Part shown: positions 1 through 12,003 of the stretch, in pieces
How the letters are laid out: the number at the start of each line of letters is the position of its first letter
Numbering within the stretch: the first letter of the stretch is position 1
Assembly (NCBI GenBank): GCA_035610835.1
Contig: CM069449.1
Location: 64,814,292 to 64,878,291, forward strand
Origin: Ophiura sarsii
Taxonomy: Eukaryota > Echinodermata > Ophiuroidea > Amphilepidida > Ophiuridae
Direction: 5' to 3'
DNA length: 64,000 nucleotides
The notes under the pieces: generated by a model
What the model saw: the letters and a program-made list of their open reading frames with translations, nothing else
Told to the model about the DNA's origin: nothing
Database searches by the model: none
Made by a program: the position numbers and the translations under genes

Positions 1-240
1 TGACCGTTTTGGAGAAAATTATAAAAAACATGGTTTTTGACCCATTTTAGGTTCTACAAAGATAACTCAAAATACAATTTGTCAAATTTTGTCATACTAG
101 TTTTATGATAATCCTAATTCAATTCCCTAGGAAAGGTGTTTTTTCTTAATAATATCTTATTTATTTTTGGAATTATAGACCAAAAAGTGCCAAAAATGTG
201 ATTTTCATGATTTTGGAGGTAAAAAAACACGTTTTTCAAT
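1..240. repeat. Half copy of the TTAA foldback element
   Basis: This stretch matches the left arm of the 700-bp foldback element at 20832-21531 (compare 1-230 with about 20965-21190), with small substitutions. The second arm is missing; the copy runs directly into the end of a different MITE at 236-283. Confidence 0.75.
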
Positions 241-283
241 GTTGAGGGCGTTCCCTGGAAAGATCACATAATATACCTTTAAG
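236..283. repeat. Terminal fragment of TTAA MITE family A
   Basis: The segment carries the right end of family A (GGGCGTTCCCTGGAAAGATC, then CACATAATATACCTTTAA). Only this end is present, fused to the foldback half-copy before it. Confidence 0.7.
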
Positions 284-285
284 AC

Positions 286-2340
286 CCACCAACTAGAGCT
301 ACCTAGGAATATTCACAGGCCACATTTAGACATGGCTTCACAGCATTACCTGTGTACCCCATACCAACCAATTAAGTGCACACAATTAAACGAAACACAC
401 AAATCACATAAGGTCTGTTATTTATTAATTTATACAAATCTCCAAACAACCCAATGTAGGTCTATATATTTCTATATATAACTTGACATCCTTAAAAAGC
501 ATATATCCCAAAATATCTATTCTTGAAAGTATTAATATTTACATCATGCACATCTATTAAAGTGTGTAACAAATGATGGTTTGGAGTATTATACATGGTG
601 GGTTTAAAAGAGAAATTTGATCATGTTTGATTAAGTTCATCATAGGGATATGAAGATGAAAAAGTTAGATATTTTCTGAACAAAATCCAAATGATACTTA
701 CATTATCTATTGCCGTTTAACAATGTTATTTTAGGAATGTTTTGGATCCAGTGACACTTTCGGTATCATTCACTGGGAAGGGAGGGGAGGGCCAACATTT
801 TCCACAGAGAAAATGAGAAATACATCTACATTTTGGATAAGAGTAACAGCTATGAACAATGATGGCGTGGTGGTGGTGGTGGGGGCAGGGCTTATCAACT
901 TAGTCGTGCATACAATCAGCTGATACAGAAATCTTCTAGAAACACCGGATGTCACACTGGATATAAAACATCATTCCTGAAGAAACAACCAGACAAGTTG
1001 GTTATGAAACGTTGATATATATTCATACACTCTTAGTAGTGTCGAACCAATCAGAAAGCAAGAAACTAAAATACGCAGAGTGCATGGAAAGTGTCTAATG
1101 CACTCCGCGCATGCGCCGTTCAATGCGTGCAACACACGCTTCGTTTTGATTTGTTGTGCAGGCACAGCGGGCTTGCCGATTTTTACTGCAGGTGTAAGCA
1201 AACTTGTTAACATGTTTTAATCGTTATTACATGGTCAAAATTATGCTCAAATTGTTAATTTTGATTTGTATAGTGTCGTGTATAAATTAGGTCAATGCAT
1301 GCGTAAGTTTTGTTTTATTGAAAAATCAGAAAAATCAATGCACTTGCGCAAATGTTGATATGCTCACAATAGCACTCCCCCTGCAGGGTCATGCCAATAT
1401 TCCAACATTAACATCAGCGTGAGTGCATTGATTTGTCTAATTTCTCTTAAAGCAATACATACGCATTTATTGACCTATATTAAAAATGGGTATCATTTGG
1501 ATTTGTTGAAATAACATCCACTTTTCTTTCTTTTTTTGATCAGTTACGGTTAAGCCAACTAATTCCATATGTAAATTAGATTCATATAAAGTAAACTTCA
1601 CAGGGGGAAACGGGGGATAATATGTACGCTACACTTAAGACACCAATGCATCAAACAAAATAATGGGATTACAATATCAAAATGGACACTAGCAGTAAAG
1701 GAGAGTGGTTAATAATATTGGTTGTAATTTGGTTGGCTACTTTGGTTTAGGAACAATGTCATTAATATTATTAACTTTTAAATGTGAAACCAACCAAAAT
1801 CCAACCAGAGATTTTCACAATAAAAAAAACATGTCCTATAGCAGCCGATATAAAAGTGTGGCGTTTAAATGAAGTAACTAAATCGGTATTTACCCAATAT
1901 CATGCTTGGGGTTTTGAAGGGACAGATCACACAGCTATTTTGATGAGGGGGGAGGTGAGTTGATTTGAGATAACATTTTATACTGTTTCTAGTCACAAAA
2001 AAGAAAAAAAGAATAAGTAAACATAAAATAGACCCGTGTAGGCTACATAACTATATAATATTAAAATTGACAGACAAAATTAGCACAATGATCGATATAA
2101 TAAAATTAGAAATTTAGACAACTTTCTCTGACATAAATAATTGCTGGATAAATTACTACCACTTTCACCGGATACAAATAAATTATGTACATTGATAACT
2201 TTGTATCTATTATTATCATCTACAATTGGCAAGTTTAAGTTAGATCATAACTATCTATAAATCTATAAAAAATTATTCTACCCAGTTCACCTGATTGTAC
2301 AATTATATCTATAGTATTGCTAGCAAAATAAGATTTAAAA
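286..2340. other. Intergenic, no gene seen
   Basis: No exon with recognisable homology was seen in either strand. The only structure noticed is a short imperfect inverted repeat around AATCAATGCACTT (about 1335) and AGTGCATTGATTT (about 1421), and a GGT-rich patch near 866-890. Confidence 0.5.
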
Positions 2341-2746
2341 CACGGCTGTTTGACTGTCCGATTTATAATTAGAATTATGGAACAAAAAAGATTACATAGT
2401 GGCCCAGTTATGGTTTGACCGGATGTAGGTAGCGCTAATGAATACGAGTATACGGTGACAATTTCACGAAAATTGTTCGAGCCATTTTTAAATTATCGGC
2501 ATTTTCTACTTTACAAACATTTTACATGTAACTCTATGGGAAATGTGGCCGATGAGGGTGCTATTATAGTAAATAATAATATTCAAAGCTCTATTTCTCA
2601 GAAATGGCACCAACAAATGTTCTGAAATTTTACAAAAGATGGCCAGTATATTCAGGTACTTGAACAAGTTAAAACCAGAACTGGACCAGCAAGTTACGAT
2701 GTTCTCAGAATAAATCGGACACATTTTGTGGGATCAAACAGCCGTG
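2341..2746. mobile_element. MITE family D, copy 1
   Basis: About 406 bp bounded by inverted ends CACGGCTGTTTGA and TCAAACAGCCGTG. A second copy in the opposite orientation lies at 37908-38303 inside the Rab acceptor gene. No transposase is encoded; the 72-residue minus-strand reading frame inside it is not protein-like. Confidence 0.8.
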
Positions 2747-3694
2747 AAAAACTACCGTAATCTAAAATTGAAAAGTTTTTATTTTTGCACTTTAGAATTT
2801 GAAACAATTTGGTACTTGTTCCATAGCAACATGGTTTGTAGTTGTACACAACCTGTTTCCCTGATTAAAGCAATATCTTGCGATCTTTTTTAATTTTTAC
2901 ACATTTTTTCTCTCTCTGCTAATGAAATTTGACTTCATCAGAAAATATTTTCCTGGAATCATGAATCTTATCTTTGACTGTATTTTCCATTAAAAACCAT
3001 CACAGAAAAAAAGGTTGGTTGGGCCTGTAGATAGTAGAACAGGGTGTTTTTTCTTTTGTCACCTTATGGAAAGTATAGAAATATGGCACTTATTTACTGT
3101 CCACAGGGAGTACAGGATATGAAAAGAATAGCCAAGTTTAGTTAGCTATTTTATTTTGAACCTGCCCTCCTCTTGGAAGTAGTACAGAAATATACAAATA
3201 ATAACCTTATTGCAGCTCAAACAACTTACAAAGGCTGTAATTGACGTAGGTTCTGGTGTGTGTGCATATATTTCAAAATTATTCTAAGATTGGTTATATC
3301 TACTTGTGTTATGAAGTTTTATGAATATGAACAAATAGCTGTTATATAAATTAAATTTTTGCTATAATATTTTTTTTATTATTGATATCTTCATCAATGT
3401 AAGCATTGCCATTCTGTGACAAACTAATCATTTTGTATTTTTTGAATAAGCATTTTAATGCTACAGGGCCACTTAAAAGAGGGCCTGTGGTGACTGACGG
3501 TTCACATGTGATGACCATATTAAGCCAGAAGAACAAATATTAGTCTCTGTGAATTTGATCTACAAACCGAAGCACTATAGACTGTGTTTGCATTTTTTCA
3601 TGCCTTCTTTTCTTGTCTATTTCAAAGCAGCTTAATGTTATCATCATTTGCTGATGATTTCAAAATTTGGAATGATATGTGAAAGATGTAATGC

Positions 3695-3931
3695 GATCAA
3701 GTAAAATGAGTCCGAGGTCGACAATATCACAATTTTTGTTTTCTACATGATTTGATTGGGTATTTGCAATGCTATATTTGGCAGGAAACCCCATTTTAAA
3801 CGGACACTAAATTCTTAAGATATTAGCAATTGAACGGTATTCAAAATAATAGAAAACAAAATAATGACTATCCTGTATTTGGTTATATCTCAAAAACAAT
3901 ATTGGCAACTTCCGACTCATTTTACTTGATC
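3695..3931. mobile_element. Palindromic MITE family E
   Basis: About 237 bp with inverted ends GATCAAGTAAAATGAGTC and GACTCATTTTACTTGATC and further inverted similarity inside. Partial relatives occur at about 40857-40970 and 62034-62230. Confidence 0.7.
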
Positions 3932-3939
3932 AAATACCA

Positions 3940-6190
3940 TATATCTACAGTCCCAAAGATGAACTTTTTTCTTCTATGAAAGGCTCAATTCTACCGATCA
4001 ATGTCTTGATTTAAGAACAAATGAAAAGTATTTATCTTATTCAAAAAGCTTATGTGATGTGCTAAAAATATTGCAAAATGCCGTCATACAAAGATAAATA
4101 TTTGTCAGACATGCTATTGTTTAATCAGTTCAAATTTGGCGAGAAATATACGTGCATATGTAATCCGCACATACGTGCGCTATTTTAGTCATAGGCCTAA
4201 GCACATGATTTTGGCCAAATGCTTGGGTCTCACATTCAATGCATAATCGCTTGTTGCATTCATGCGTGCCTATTCTGTATTAATTTGCTGACGTAAGGAA
4301 ATTCACCAATTTGGAACTAATCAAACTATAACTGTGCTTGTCTTTTGCATTATCATACATACATATAATGAAAGAATGGTATTACTGTCTTAAAAACTAT
4401 CCAACTATAACAAAAGCAGTTATTTTGACCCTCTTAATTTTTGCAATTCACAAAATTCAGGTATTTTCTGTATCATGCAATTCCAAATGTTGTGAATTTG
4501 TTTTCTTTTTGTTTTTTCAACAAACTGGAAATTAAAAACAAAAGTTATGCAAAAATTAATAGGGTGAAAATAGCCACCTTTATTTGCAGCAATATATTTA
4601 TTGGTGTAAATGCCACAAGGCTGTCTGCAATAACTGCCACTTGCAAGAGAACATCTAATGTTACCCATCCATCCATGTTTATGTTGGTTTGCCACTCATA
4701 TATGCTACTTGCACGCTATCCCCATTTTAAAATGAAAGCGAGGCTCTCCTGTCTTAACAGCGCGTCCAAACTGCGTCACGCTATGCACAAACCTGCGTGA
4801 AACCACCGACACAGTGTGGCGTGATAGTGTGTGATAGTGCATGATGAGGGGAGAGCCTTGCGTTCCATGGTTCCATCTGTAGGCCTACCGTGCAAGTTGT
4901 GTATACTCAATCTTTCTTTTCTTGAAAATTTTTTTTGGTACTTCTTACAACACCATCAGTTTTAGATATGACCTTTTCACATATCACCCATGAGGTACGT
5001 CAGGTGCAAAAAGCTCATATATGCCATAGTTGCCCTGTGCTACTTTTACTTTATATCTAAGTTCCATACAGACGTCCAATTACATACAACACCCAGCAGC
5101 TATTGCAGTAAAGCCCTTGTAAATTAACCCTCAATATATATCATGATTATTATTGCACTGTGACTGATATGTACCAGGGAGTTCATAAATTTAGGAGAAG
5201 ACTCCTCTGATATATGTGCACACATAAAGATAATTGGGCCTTATGGCCTCGATCATTTTCTATAATCAGCTGCAACGAAGTTCAGTACGTTTACCTGTTA
5301 TGACTGCGTTCTAAGAGTAAACATGGAAGTGCAGTTGCCATATACAGGTGGAATAGGACAGCACAATGTTGAGCTGACCAAAGCACGCATCCAATTGGAA
5401 TGATTATATCTATGGCATCAAGAATGCACTTGCACACTCATTATTTAGAGTGCGCGTAGGGCCAGTACTGAACTTCTCTGCCTGTGACTATTGTTTGCGC
5501 TCTTTTCCTGCATGAGCAGCATTTTTAAAATGGCTAGATCACAAGACACATTCAACTAAAATGGGCAAGTATCACAGGGCTCCTGTGCCATTTAAAAAGA
5601 TGGCAACCTGGAATACCCTCATAATTGACATAGCTGACATCAAAGGGTACACACTACTTAATTGAAAATGGTGATATCTAGAGGTCCCTTGTGAATGAAA
5701 ATGGAGGAACTAGTACCAGGAGGGGAGACTTTTTCCTCATATATCTGGATTGGTTGTTTTGCTTAAGGTTGTGTGTTCAACCATAATACAGACTGTAACA
5801 AAAAAAGTTATACAATCGCAATTTTATTTTTAATCCAATGTTAAAATCATGCAATGTCAAAATCTTTTACACTCTGTGTTAAGTTACGTTTGGCTACCAG
5901 AATCATTTTATTTGGTCTTTTTAACTACTTGCGTTTAAAATTTATGACTAATCTACTAAGTCGTCTAGAAATCGGGTTGGGCCACTTTCACAGTATCATA
6001 CAATCTTATATCTTATATAAATTAAATGATTAGGGTATCATTATGCAAGGAACATTAAAGAGAACAATATAATTCTTTTTCAAGTAGTTTTATTTCATTT
6101 GAATAAATAAATTCATAAAATAAACAAATAATATTTGTAAAGACCTAACCTTCTTTGTAATACTGTTATCCACTTGAAATGAACCATTGT
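3940..6190. other. Intergenic, mostly unassigned
   Basis: No supportable gene. Two short segments (about 4730-4870 and 5255-5485) resemble pieces of the inverted-repeat element at 49465-49795, for example the shared GAGGCTCTC and the GTRCTGAACTTCT blocks. The remainder shows nothing recognisable. Confidence 0.4.
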
Positions 6191-6191
6191 T

Positions 6192-6548
6192 ACAGGGCCG
6201 TCAGACACTTTTGCCCAAGGGGGGTGCGTTTTCACCTAAATTTTTCGTAAAAGGTTGCCCCAAAAATTTTCCAAGTCAGTCACCTCGTGAATTTTACGTA
6301 AGTGGGGGGGGGGGGGGGGGGGGGGGGGGTGAAGTCAAAATATTTCGCACATCAAAAAATTTCGCACGGACACAAAATTTCGCAGTCCAAAAAGCACTGT
6401 AGTCAATGTTTTATGAGTAGTTTTACTATCATTGAAATTTGAAACTAAGAAAAACACAATTTTTACCAAAAAAAGAAGAAGAAAAAGAAAAAAGAAAAGA
6501 TTTTCAAGGGGGGTGCACCCAACGCACCCCCCTATCTGACGGCCCTGT
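6192..6548. mobile_element. MITE with ACAGGGCCGTCAGA ends and a G run
   Basis: Terminal inverted repeats ACAGGGCCGTCAGA and TCTGACGGCCCTGT bound 357 bp. The interior holds a 26-base G run at 6304-6329 preceded by a CACCTCGTGAATTTYACGTAAGTG block that is also present in the hAT-type MITEs at 23444 and 29289, so these share an internal module despite different ends. Confidence 0.75.
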
Positions 6549-7023
6549 GTTATCTAACAAGCGTGCTCTACTGCTATGTTCCTGGTTCGATTCCATTCAT
6601 ATTCATCCAAATGGTTTTACCATTGATTAAACCAAAAGTGGCCCAGGTGATTTCATGACTACTTAAGACAATTGATCATATCTCTGCCTACCGACCATCG
6701 ATTGTCGTGAAACAAAGCTTATTCGAAAGCTAAGAAAATTCTCCTTGCAAGCCATTAAAACTCGAAACAAATATTTTACGGGAGATATTTTTAATATTTT
6801 TTTCAAAACTGTATAACTTTTTTTGTTACAGCCTGTATTAGAGTGTTGACCAGAATAAAGGTACAAATACAAAACTGCAGTATCCAATCACCATTGAGCT
6901 CACTGCAACCTTTGACTTTCAATCAATGCTTATAACCTTGATGCTATCTAGGATTGAGCACCGATTTAGTACATATACCATAATTCATAGTCCCCTTTTC
7001 ATTCTCTGTTTCTGGTTGGCAGA

Positions 7024-7342
7024 TTATAACTTTCTAACCATCATGAACTCATCACCATCTTTGACCTTCAATGAATGCATCATGCGATTCTGGTATTTCA
7101 ACTCCTCCCATCCGCACCAGCAGCCCTCCTTGTCCCCGTAAAAAAGTCTCACCTTTGCCGAAGGCAAACTCGTCAACTTTGACAAACCCTTTTTGAACTG
7201 TCGGATCGTTTGCTTCACAGACATTAACATGACCTCTGACCTTTCTTCAAAGTGAACAGTGCACGTCACGGTGCTGTTGGGTCGAAGGTCAACCTCCGCC
7301 AGGCGGTCAATGTGGCCGTAATGTCTTTCTAGTTCTTCGTAT
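7024..7342 (-). CDS. TBCEL: TBCEL distal last exon (ubiquitin-like domain, canonical)
   Basis: The exon begins after an acceptor ending AAATACAG and ends at TAA (7026-7024). It encodes 105 residues after the split codon, beginning YEELERHYGHIDRLAEVDLR and closing with KYQNRMMHSLKVKDGDEFMM. The AEVDLRP and LKYxxRxxHSxxxxDGD blocks match the end of vertebrate TBCEL closely, so I take this as the canonical end. The fold expected is a C-terminal ubiquitin-like domain. Acceptor phase (two bases borrowed from the previous exon, AG plus A) is identical to that of the proximal exon at 9691-10054, so exon 14360-14042 can splice to either. A variant poly(A) signal ATTAAA reads on the minus strand at 6795-6790, but this was not tested. 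Confidence 0.93.
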
Positions 7343-7588
7343 CTGTATTTTGGAACGGTGTTGGTGTTGAAAATGTTTAAGAAAATATGAAAATAATAAA
7401 GTACAGTTCTCTACATATACAATTAATAAAAAAAAGTAGAAGTAACAAGGATGCTATGTTACATCACATAGTAAAAGCCACATGCATGCATCAAACATAT
7501 ATGCATAGTTGAAAAGAGCAGAGTTTGTCCTGGCGCATACACTAAGATCTACATTCTACAACTACACCAACAAAATTCAGCCTGGCAG

Positions 7589-7966
7589 TTAAAGGTATAT
7601 TATGTGATCTTTCCAGGGAACGCCCTCAACATCAAAAAAAGAAAGCAGATTTTCTTGCAGATTTATATTTCTGATCATAAATTGTACATTATATATTCCA
7701 AGTTACAGGGCGATACAATTCTTAATTACTTCAAATCATGGTTTTAGAGTGAAATAAACTGTCGGGTTAACACGACAGTTTATATTTTCACTCTCAATTC
7801 ACTCTAAAACCATGATTTTGAGGTAATTAGGATTCGTATCGCTCTGTAACTTGGAATGTATGTACGATTTATGATCAGAAATGTAAATCTGCAAGAAAAT
7901 CTACTTTCTAAAAAAAATCATGAATAGAGGGCGCTTTCTGGAAAAGATCACATAATATGCCTTTAA
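7589..7966. mobile_element. TTAA MITE family A, copy 1
   Basis: A long hairpin element whose ends read TTAAAGGTATATTATGTGAT and, inverted, GATCACATAATATGCCTTTAA. The whole element is a near-palindrome centred on about 7770. TTAA at each end is consistent with a piggyBac-like TTAA target duplication (inference). Other full copies: 25471-25797, 25794-26179, 35360-35844, 55605-55970. Confidence 0.85.
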
Positions 7967-7999
7967 GCAGGACAGTTAAGCAGTTAATATTATTGCTAT

Positions 8000-9075
8000 A
8001 CCCTTCAAGTTATTGTAAATTATAATGGCCTTATTAAGTTATGAATCATAAATGCCCTTAATAATGAAAATGCTATTTTTCTTTCTCTGTGCAGTGTTGT
8101 CAGACTGTATTCTTGTGCTCCACAAAATGTATACACAATTGATGGGATTCCTCTTGATCAAATGGGTACATCTGCAATCAAATCTTCATGCGTGTACATT
8201 TTCACGCTTTGCACATTTTGAACAATTTTGCTTGTTTTTATTTTCGTGGTTTTGAGCTTTACATCCTTACATAGACCTACACACAAAATGAATATATTTG
8301 CACATTTTTATTTTCGCACTTGCTGATTTAAGCGCGAAAATAAATGTAGTGCACAAATTTCCACTTTTACAGTATATATCATGTCATAAGGTACATGTTG
8401 TCAGCCAGGCTTATTTTGAGATATAGAGCAAAAAATATAGAGATCAAGTAAAAAGAAATATTTACCTTCTTTTACTTATATTTCCAAAAAGTATTACTTC
8501 AATTTTCAAAAACTAGGTATGCATTGTAAAGATTGTTTACCGTTATGTTCTACAAGATGTCGTCAAATTCTCAAATTTCTCATAAGTAGACAGGATGAAC
8601 CCTTTAACTTGATGTATCACACATGTGTGATAATAAGCTGCAATCACTAAAATAAGGTCTAACATCACTGCACAAAAGAAGATGAATGGAGTATGTAGTG
8701 TTATAAATAAATTAACATGATTTGTTATGGCATCACATGGGCTTTATCACATCATGTGTAATCACCAGGACAAACATATCATAGTTGTTCTGTCAAAACC
8801 TTGCATCTACATCCGGCCTTTCATCATGTACATACTTCCTATGTTCAAGGGTCAAAAACACATCTATCAAAACCTTGTAAAGTGCTCTTGCCCCTGTAAA
8901 GTGCTCTTGCACCCTCACTGTAAAACAGTCTCCCACAACACATCAGGGATGCATGTACACTGCCTAGCTAGTTTCAAGAAGATTTTGAAATCTCTTAATT
9001 CTATCCATCATGTTTGCATTAATTGTTCTATTTTTTTAATATTTTTTATGGCGATTTGATTTTTCTGGAATGGTG
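8000..9075. other. 3' flank and intron DNA of TBCEL, no exon seen
   Basis: This lies between the two TBCEL last exons and is therefore intronic for the distal isoform and 3' flank for the proximal one. A short segment at about 8185-8375 with CACTTTTACAGTAT at its end loosely resembles the TACTGTAAAA-ended element at 49907. Nothing else was recognised. Confidence 0.4.
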
Positions 9076-9297
9076 CCTTTTAGATATTGATTATGTATAA
9101 AAAAACATGTATAAATCCTATATTTAATCCTATATTTAAATCTGATTTTGAAGTGATTTGGAAACATATTGCTCTGTAACTTATAAGATATTTTAGTTTC
9201 ATGGTTATAAATGTAATTTGACCAAAAGAAATAGCATTACGAAATAATCACAGATAGAGGAAGTCTCATGAAAAAGAGCACATAATATGGCCTTTAA
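9076..9297. repeat. Right half of TTAA MITE family A, decayed
   Basis: Matches the second arm of family A (AAGTGATTTGG, TGCTCTGTAACTT, CACATAATATGGCCTTTAA) with many substitutions; the left arm is absent. Confidence 0.65.
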
Positions 9298-9690
9298 AGG
9301 CATGGTGGCTTTTACTTAAGTCTTGATTAAAGTCCTTCACCAAATTAAATTACTGTCCGTGGTTAGGAGAGACATACCCTTGTTTTGTTAATGCTCAATA
9401 TATACCAGAGATATTATGTTATTGTCACATACTTCATGTGAATATAGAGAATCTGCAACAAATCTGCAAATATACCCATTACCCAATACTTCATGTCCTC
9501 ATGGAATACCGTCTGACTGGTATTTTAATGCATTCTGTGGGTATGTACCACCAACTGCCAATTCCTATACTCTTCTTGTAATTTTCATAAATAAAACGCT
9601 ATCTATATTTTCTTGTTTACTATGTAAATTACATGAACTGGTATGCACTCTGCTTTTGACTCTCACATACCAACAACAATGGTGCACCCC

Positions 9691-10054
9691 TTAGGAATGG
9701 CTCCATTCGTCTTCACCTGGTTCCCACTTTTTAATCAAGACAAACTCATCACCGTCATTCAGTTGTAAGGTGTAAAGCTTCTTGTTCGGATAGATCAACT
9801 CTACGTCGTTTCCAGAATCCCCTTTTATTCCCTCTACTATCATATCCTTGTAAAAGACCTTGAACTTATTGCTTGGTACTCCTGCAAATTCTCTCAAGGT
9901 CCGCCTGAACTCTTTGATAGTTTGTTTTACATTGACATAGATGTCCTTGTGACGATCATTCATGCGGACTGTACATTTGACACGGTCTGGAGGGTGGAAG
10001 TCCACATTGACTAGTTTGTCTAGCCGGCCATACTGGTCTTGTAACTGCTGGTAC
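9691..10054 (-). CDS. TBCEL: TBCEL proximal alternative last exon (diverged ubiquitin-like domain)
   Basis: Acceptor TGCATGCACAG, then 120 residues beginning YQQLQDQYGRLDKLVNVDFH and a TAG stop at 9693-9691. It aligns along its whole length to the distal exon: YxxLxxxYGxxDxLxxVDxxP, then VKQTIxxFxxxL, then LNDGDEFVLIKKW against VKDGDEFMMVRKL. It carries an extra loop of roughly 15 residues (around GIKGDSGNDVELIYPNK) and a charged tail (EPGEDEWSHS) lacking in the distal exon. Reading frame, splice phase and domain core are intact, so this looks like a working alternative 3' exon from an old tandem duplication. ATTAAA reads on the minus strand at 9529-9524. Confidence 0.88.
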
Positions 10055-10140
10055 CTGTGCATGCAAGCAATGGGAATAAGTTGTTTTGCATTTAGATTAG
10101 ATCACAGTGTTTTATTGTAATATTATTATGCAGTATAGTT

Positions 10141-10590
10141 AGGCCAACAAAAAAAATTAGTTGTGTTGCCCTCATCCGGCCGGGTCAAAATTCTGAGAAT
10201 GTGGGCCGGGTATTTTGTTTTTTTGTTTTTTTCAAGATTTTTTTCAAGATTTTCCCTTTTTTTTCAAGATTTTTTTTTTTTTTTTTTTGTCCAAGATTTT
10301 TTTTCACGATTTTTTTTCTTCAAGATTTTTTTTCAAGATTTTTTTCTCAAAATCTTCCAATCTGTGAAAAGAGATGGGCAAGAAACCGAAATATTCACAA
10401 TTGGGTTGAAATTACATCCAGTAAGCGTTTTCCTTAGTATCTTCACACATGTTGACTGAAATAATAGGTATAAAATCATTGATTTGGTAAAATTTAAAAT
10501 TCAAAAAAAAAAAAAAAAAATCCGTCCGGCCGTCCTTCCCGATTTTAGGCTTGTGAGGGCAACACAACTTTTTTTGTTTTTGGCCTTATC
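10141..10590. mobile_element. MITE family H, copy 1 (TTGTGTTGCCCTCA ends)
   Basis: Inverted ends AGTTGTGTTGCCCTCATCCG and, at the right, TGAGGGCAACACAACT, flanked by AGGCCA/TGGCCT. The interior is a degenerate TTTTTCAAGA array and a run of A (10504-10520). Relatives lie at 12004-12336 and 46107-46494. Confidence 0.8.
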
Positions 10591-10916
10591 AGAACATGCT
10601 ATGAAAATGGGCTGATTTCTGATCAGCATGAAGCAGGCGTGTCAGAACCGATTAGAACTAGAATCTTCCACGACAGGATAATTTCTATACAAGATAATTG
10701 ATTGCCGTTGTTAACTCCCTGGGCACTACCAGCCTATCTTACAGTGGTTCTGATTGGTGTATTGCAAGATATACTCATTTGAATAGCCAATTAAAATGCA
10801 GCTTGTAAAATATTTCACTCCAATCTTTATCAGGGATACAATTATTCGAACACTGTCTCTGATTCGCGCAATATATGATGTATCTATCTTTCTGACCAAT
10901 CGGCCAGTGGTTCTCA

Positions 10917-11124
10917 ATCTGCATATCCTTATCAAACAGTTTGAATTTACTACTCGGTATTCCTGCAAACTCTTGAATTACTCTGCTTGAATTCTTTACA
11001 GGCCTGATTCATACATGAACTTGTTGGCAACAATCATCGATATAGACCGTGCGACCGTATTGCATGGTCTATATCTCCTTCAGCCAGTTTGAGACAGCTT
11101 TGCTGGATTTGCAAGTCGGAATAC
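10917..11124 (-). pseudogene. Relic third copy of the TBCEL ubiquitin-like exon
   Basis: On the minus strand a preserved acceptor (ATTTGCAG, exon edge at 11124) is followed by YSDLQIQQ, matching YQQLQDQY at the start of the proximal exon. Further on, IQEFAGIPSSKFKLFDKDM at about 10980-10920 matches LREFAGVPSNKFKVFYKDM of the proximal exon. Between these blocks the frame shifts and an in-frame TGA interrupts, and the C-terminal third is missing. It is closest to the proximal exon, which suggests a second, later duplication followed by decay. Confidence 0.8.
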
Positions 11125-11240
11125 CTGCAAATGGAACAGAATTTGCTTCAAGTTTCACTGCCCAATTTGGATATTGGTTCATGAAATGTTGTTAGTGTTA
11201 TAGTGATGTTATGATTTGCAATTAAACTTTGCTTCTTCTT

Positions 11241-11403
11241 CTTCAAATTAGGTTCTTCAGTTTTCAAAACCTAATGCGAAATGCAGTTTTTGTTAAAGTT
11301 TTTGTTTTTTTTAAATATAAAATATTGTAATTTTTTCTAACGCACATCAATTATCTAACACCCGCGGGATCTTTAGGACAAATGATTTTTTTAATATAGC
11401 CTT
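11241..11403. repeat. Partial MITE family F
   Basis: Contains CAAAACCTAATGCGAAATGC and ends TTTTTAATATAGCC, both diagnostic of family F (full copies near 44101, 47074, 48114, 51029). The left terminus is replaced by a CTTCTTCTTC tract. Confidence 0.7.
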
Positions 11404-11594
11404 ATAACTGCAAGTTAAAACTGATTTTCATTCATCTTGTGTTGAGAATGAAAGTTAAAGTACAAGACTAGTTATTATTAATAATGTTATTTATTATAAT
11501 ATAGTTATAAATTAGTAGCAAGTAGTCGGGCAAGTAGTATAGTGTGACGATTTTAAATCAACAGGAAAGGTCATTTTGAATAAAAAGAAGATAT

Positions 11595-11705
11595 ATTAAG
11601 CAAGCAAGCAACTAAAGCAATTAGCAACTAAAAAGCAAGCAAGCAGATCTATTAAGCAATAAAGCAACTAAAGCAAGCAAGCAAGCAAGCAAGCATGCAA
11701 GCAAA
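11595..11705. repeat. AAGC microsatellite
   Basis: Impure run of AAGC units, e.g. GCAAGCAAGCAAGCAAGC at about 11680-11700, with interspersed AACTAAAGC. Confidence 0.85.
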
Positions 11706-11854
11706 ACAAAGAAGTGATGAGTAAACAGGTAAACAAACAAGTACACATATAAAAACACATGAACAAAATAATTGCATGGCAAAATAAGGGATTGAGATTT
11801 ATATCTATCTTAATCCTAACCCTGGCAACATGGTTCTGGGAATAAAACTATCAG

Positions 11855-11915
11855 GGGAGAAAAAAGGGAATTGAACCCAGATCGCCTGTGCAGCAGTCCT
11901 GCCCCTATGTAATAG
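11855..11915 (-). repeat. tRNA-like SINE head fragment
   Basis: Minus strand reads a B-box-like GGGTTCAATTCCC near 11876-11864 with an upstream tRNA-like stretch. The same type of B box occurs at 50165-50185. No intact cloverleaf was found. Confidence 0.35.
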
Positions 11916-12003
11916 TGAGCTAATATTTGCCTCTGCATATGATAGCTGGGCATGCCAGGAGTTAGTCAGTGCCATTAGGGCTAATTGAACAGTGGTCTCA
12001 TAA

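Noticed and set aside
6550..6605. tRNA gene suggested by a GGTTCGATTCC B-box-like motif
   Set aside because: No D arm, anticodon arm or acceptor stem could be paired.
10163..10459. Phe-rich plus-strand frames
   Set aside because: Translation of T-rich TTTTTCAAGA repeats inside MITE family H.
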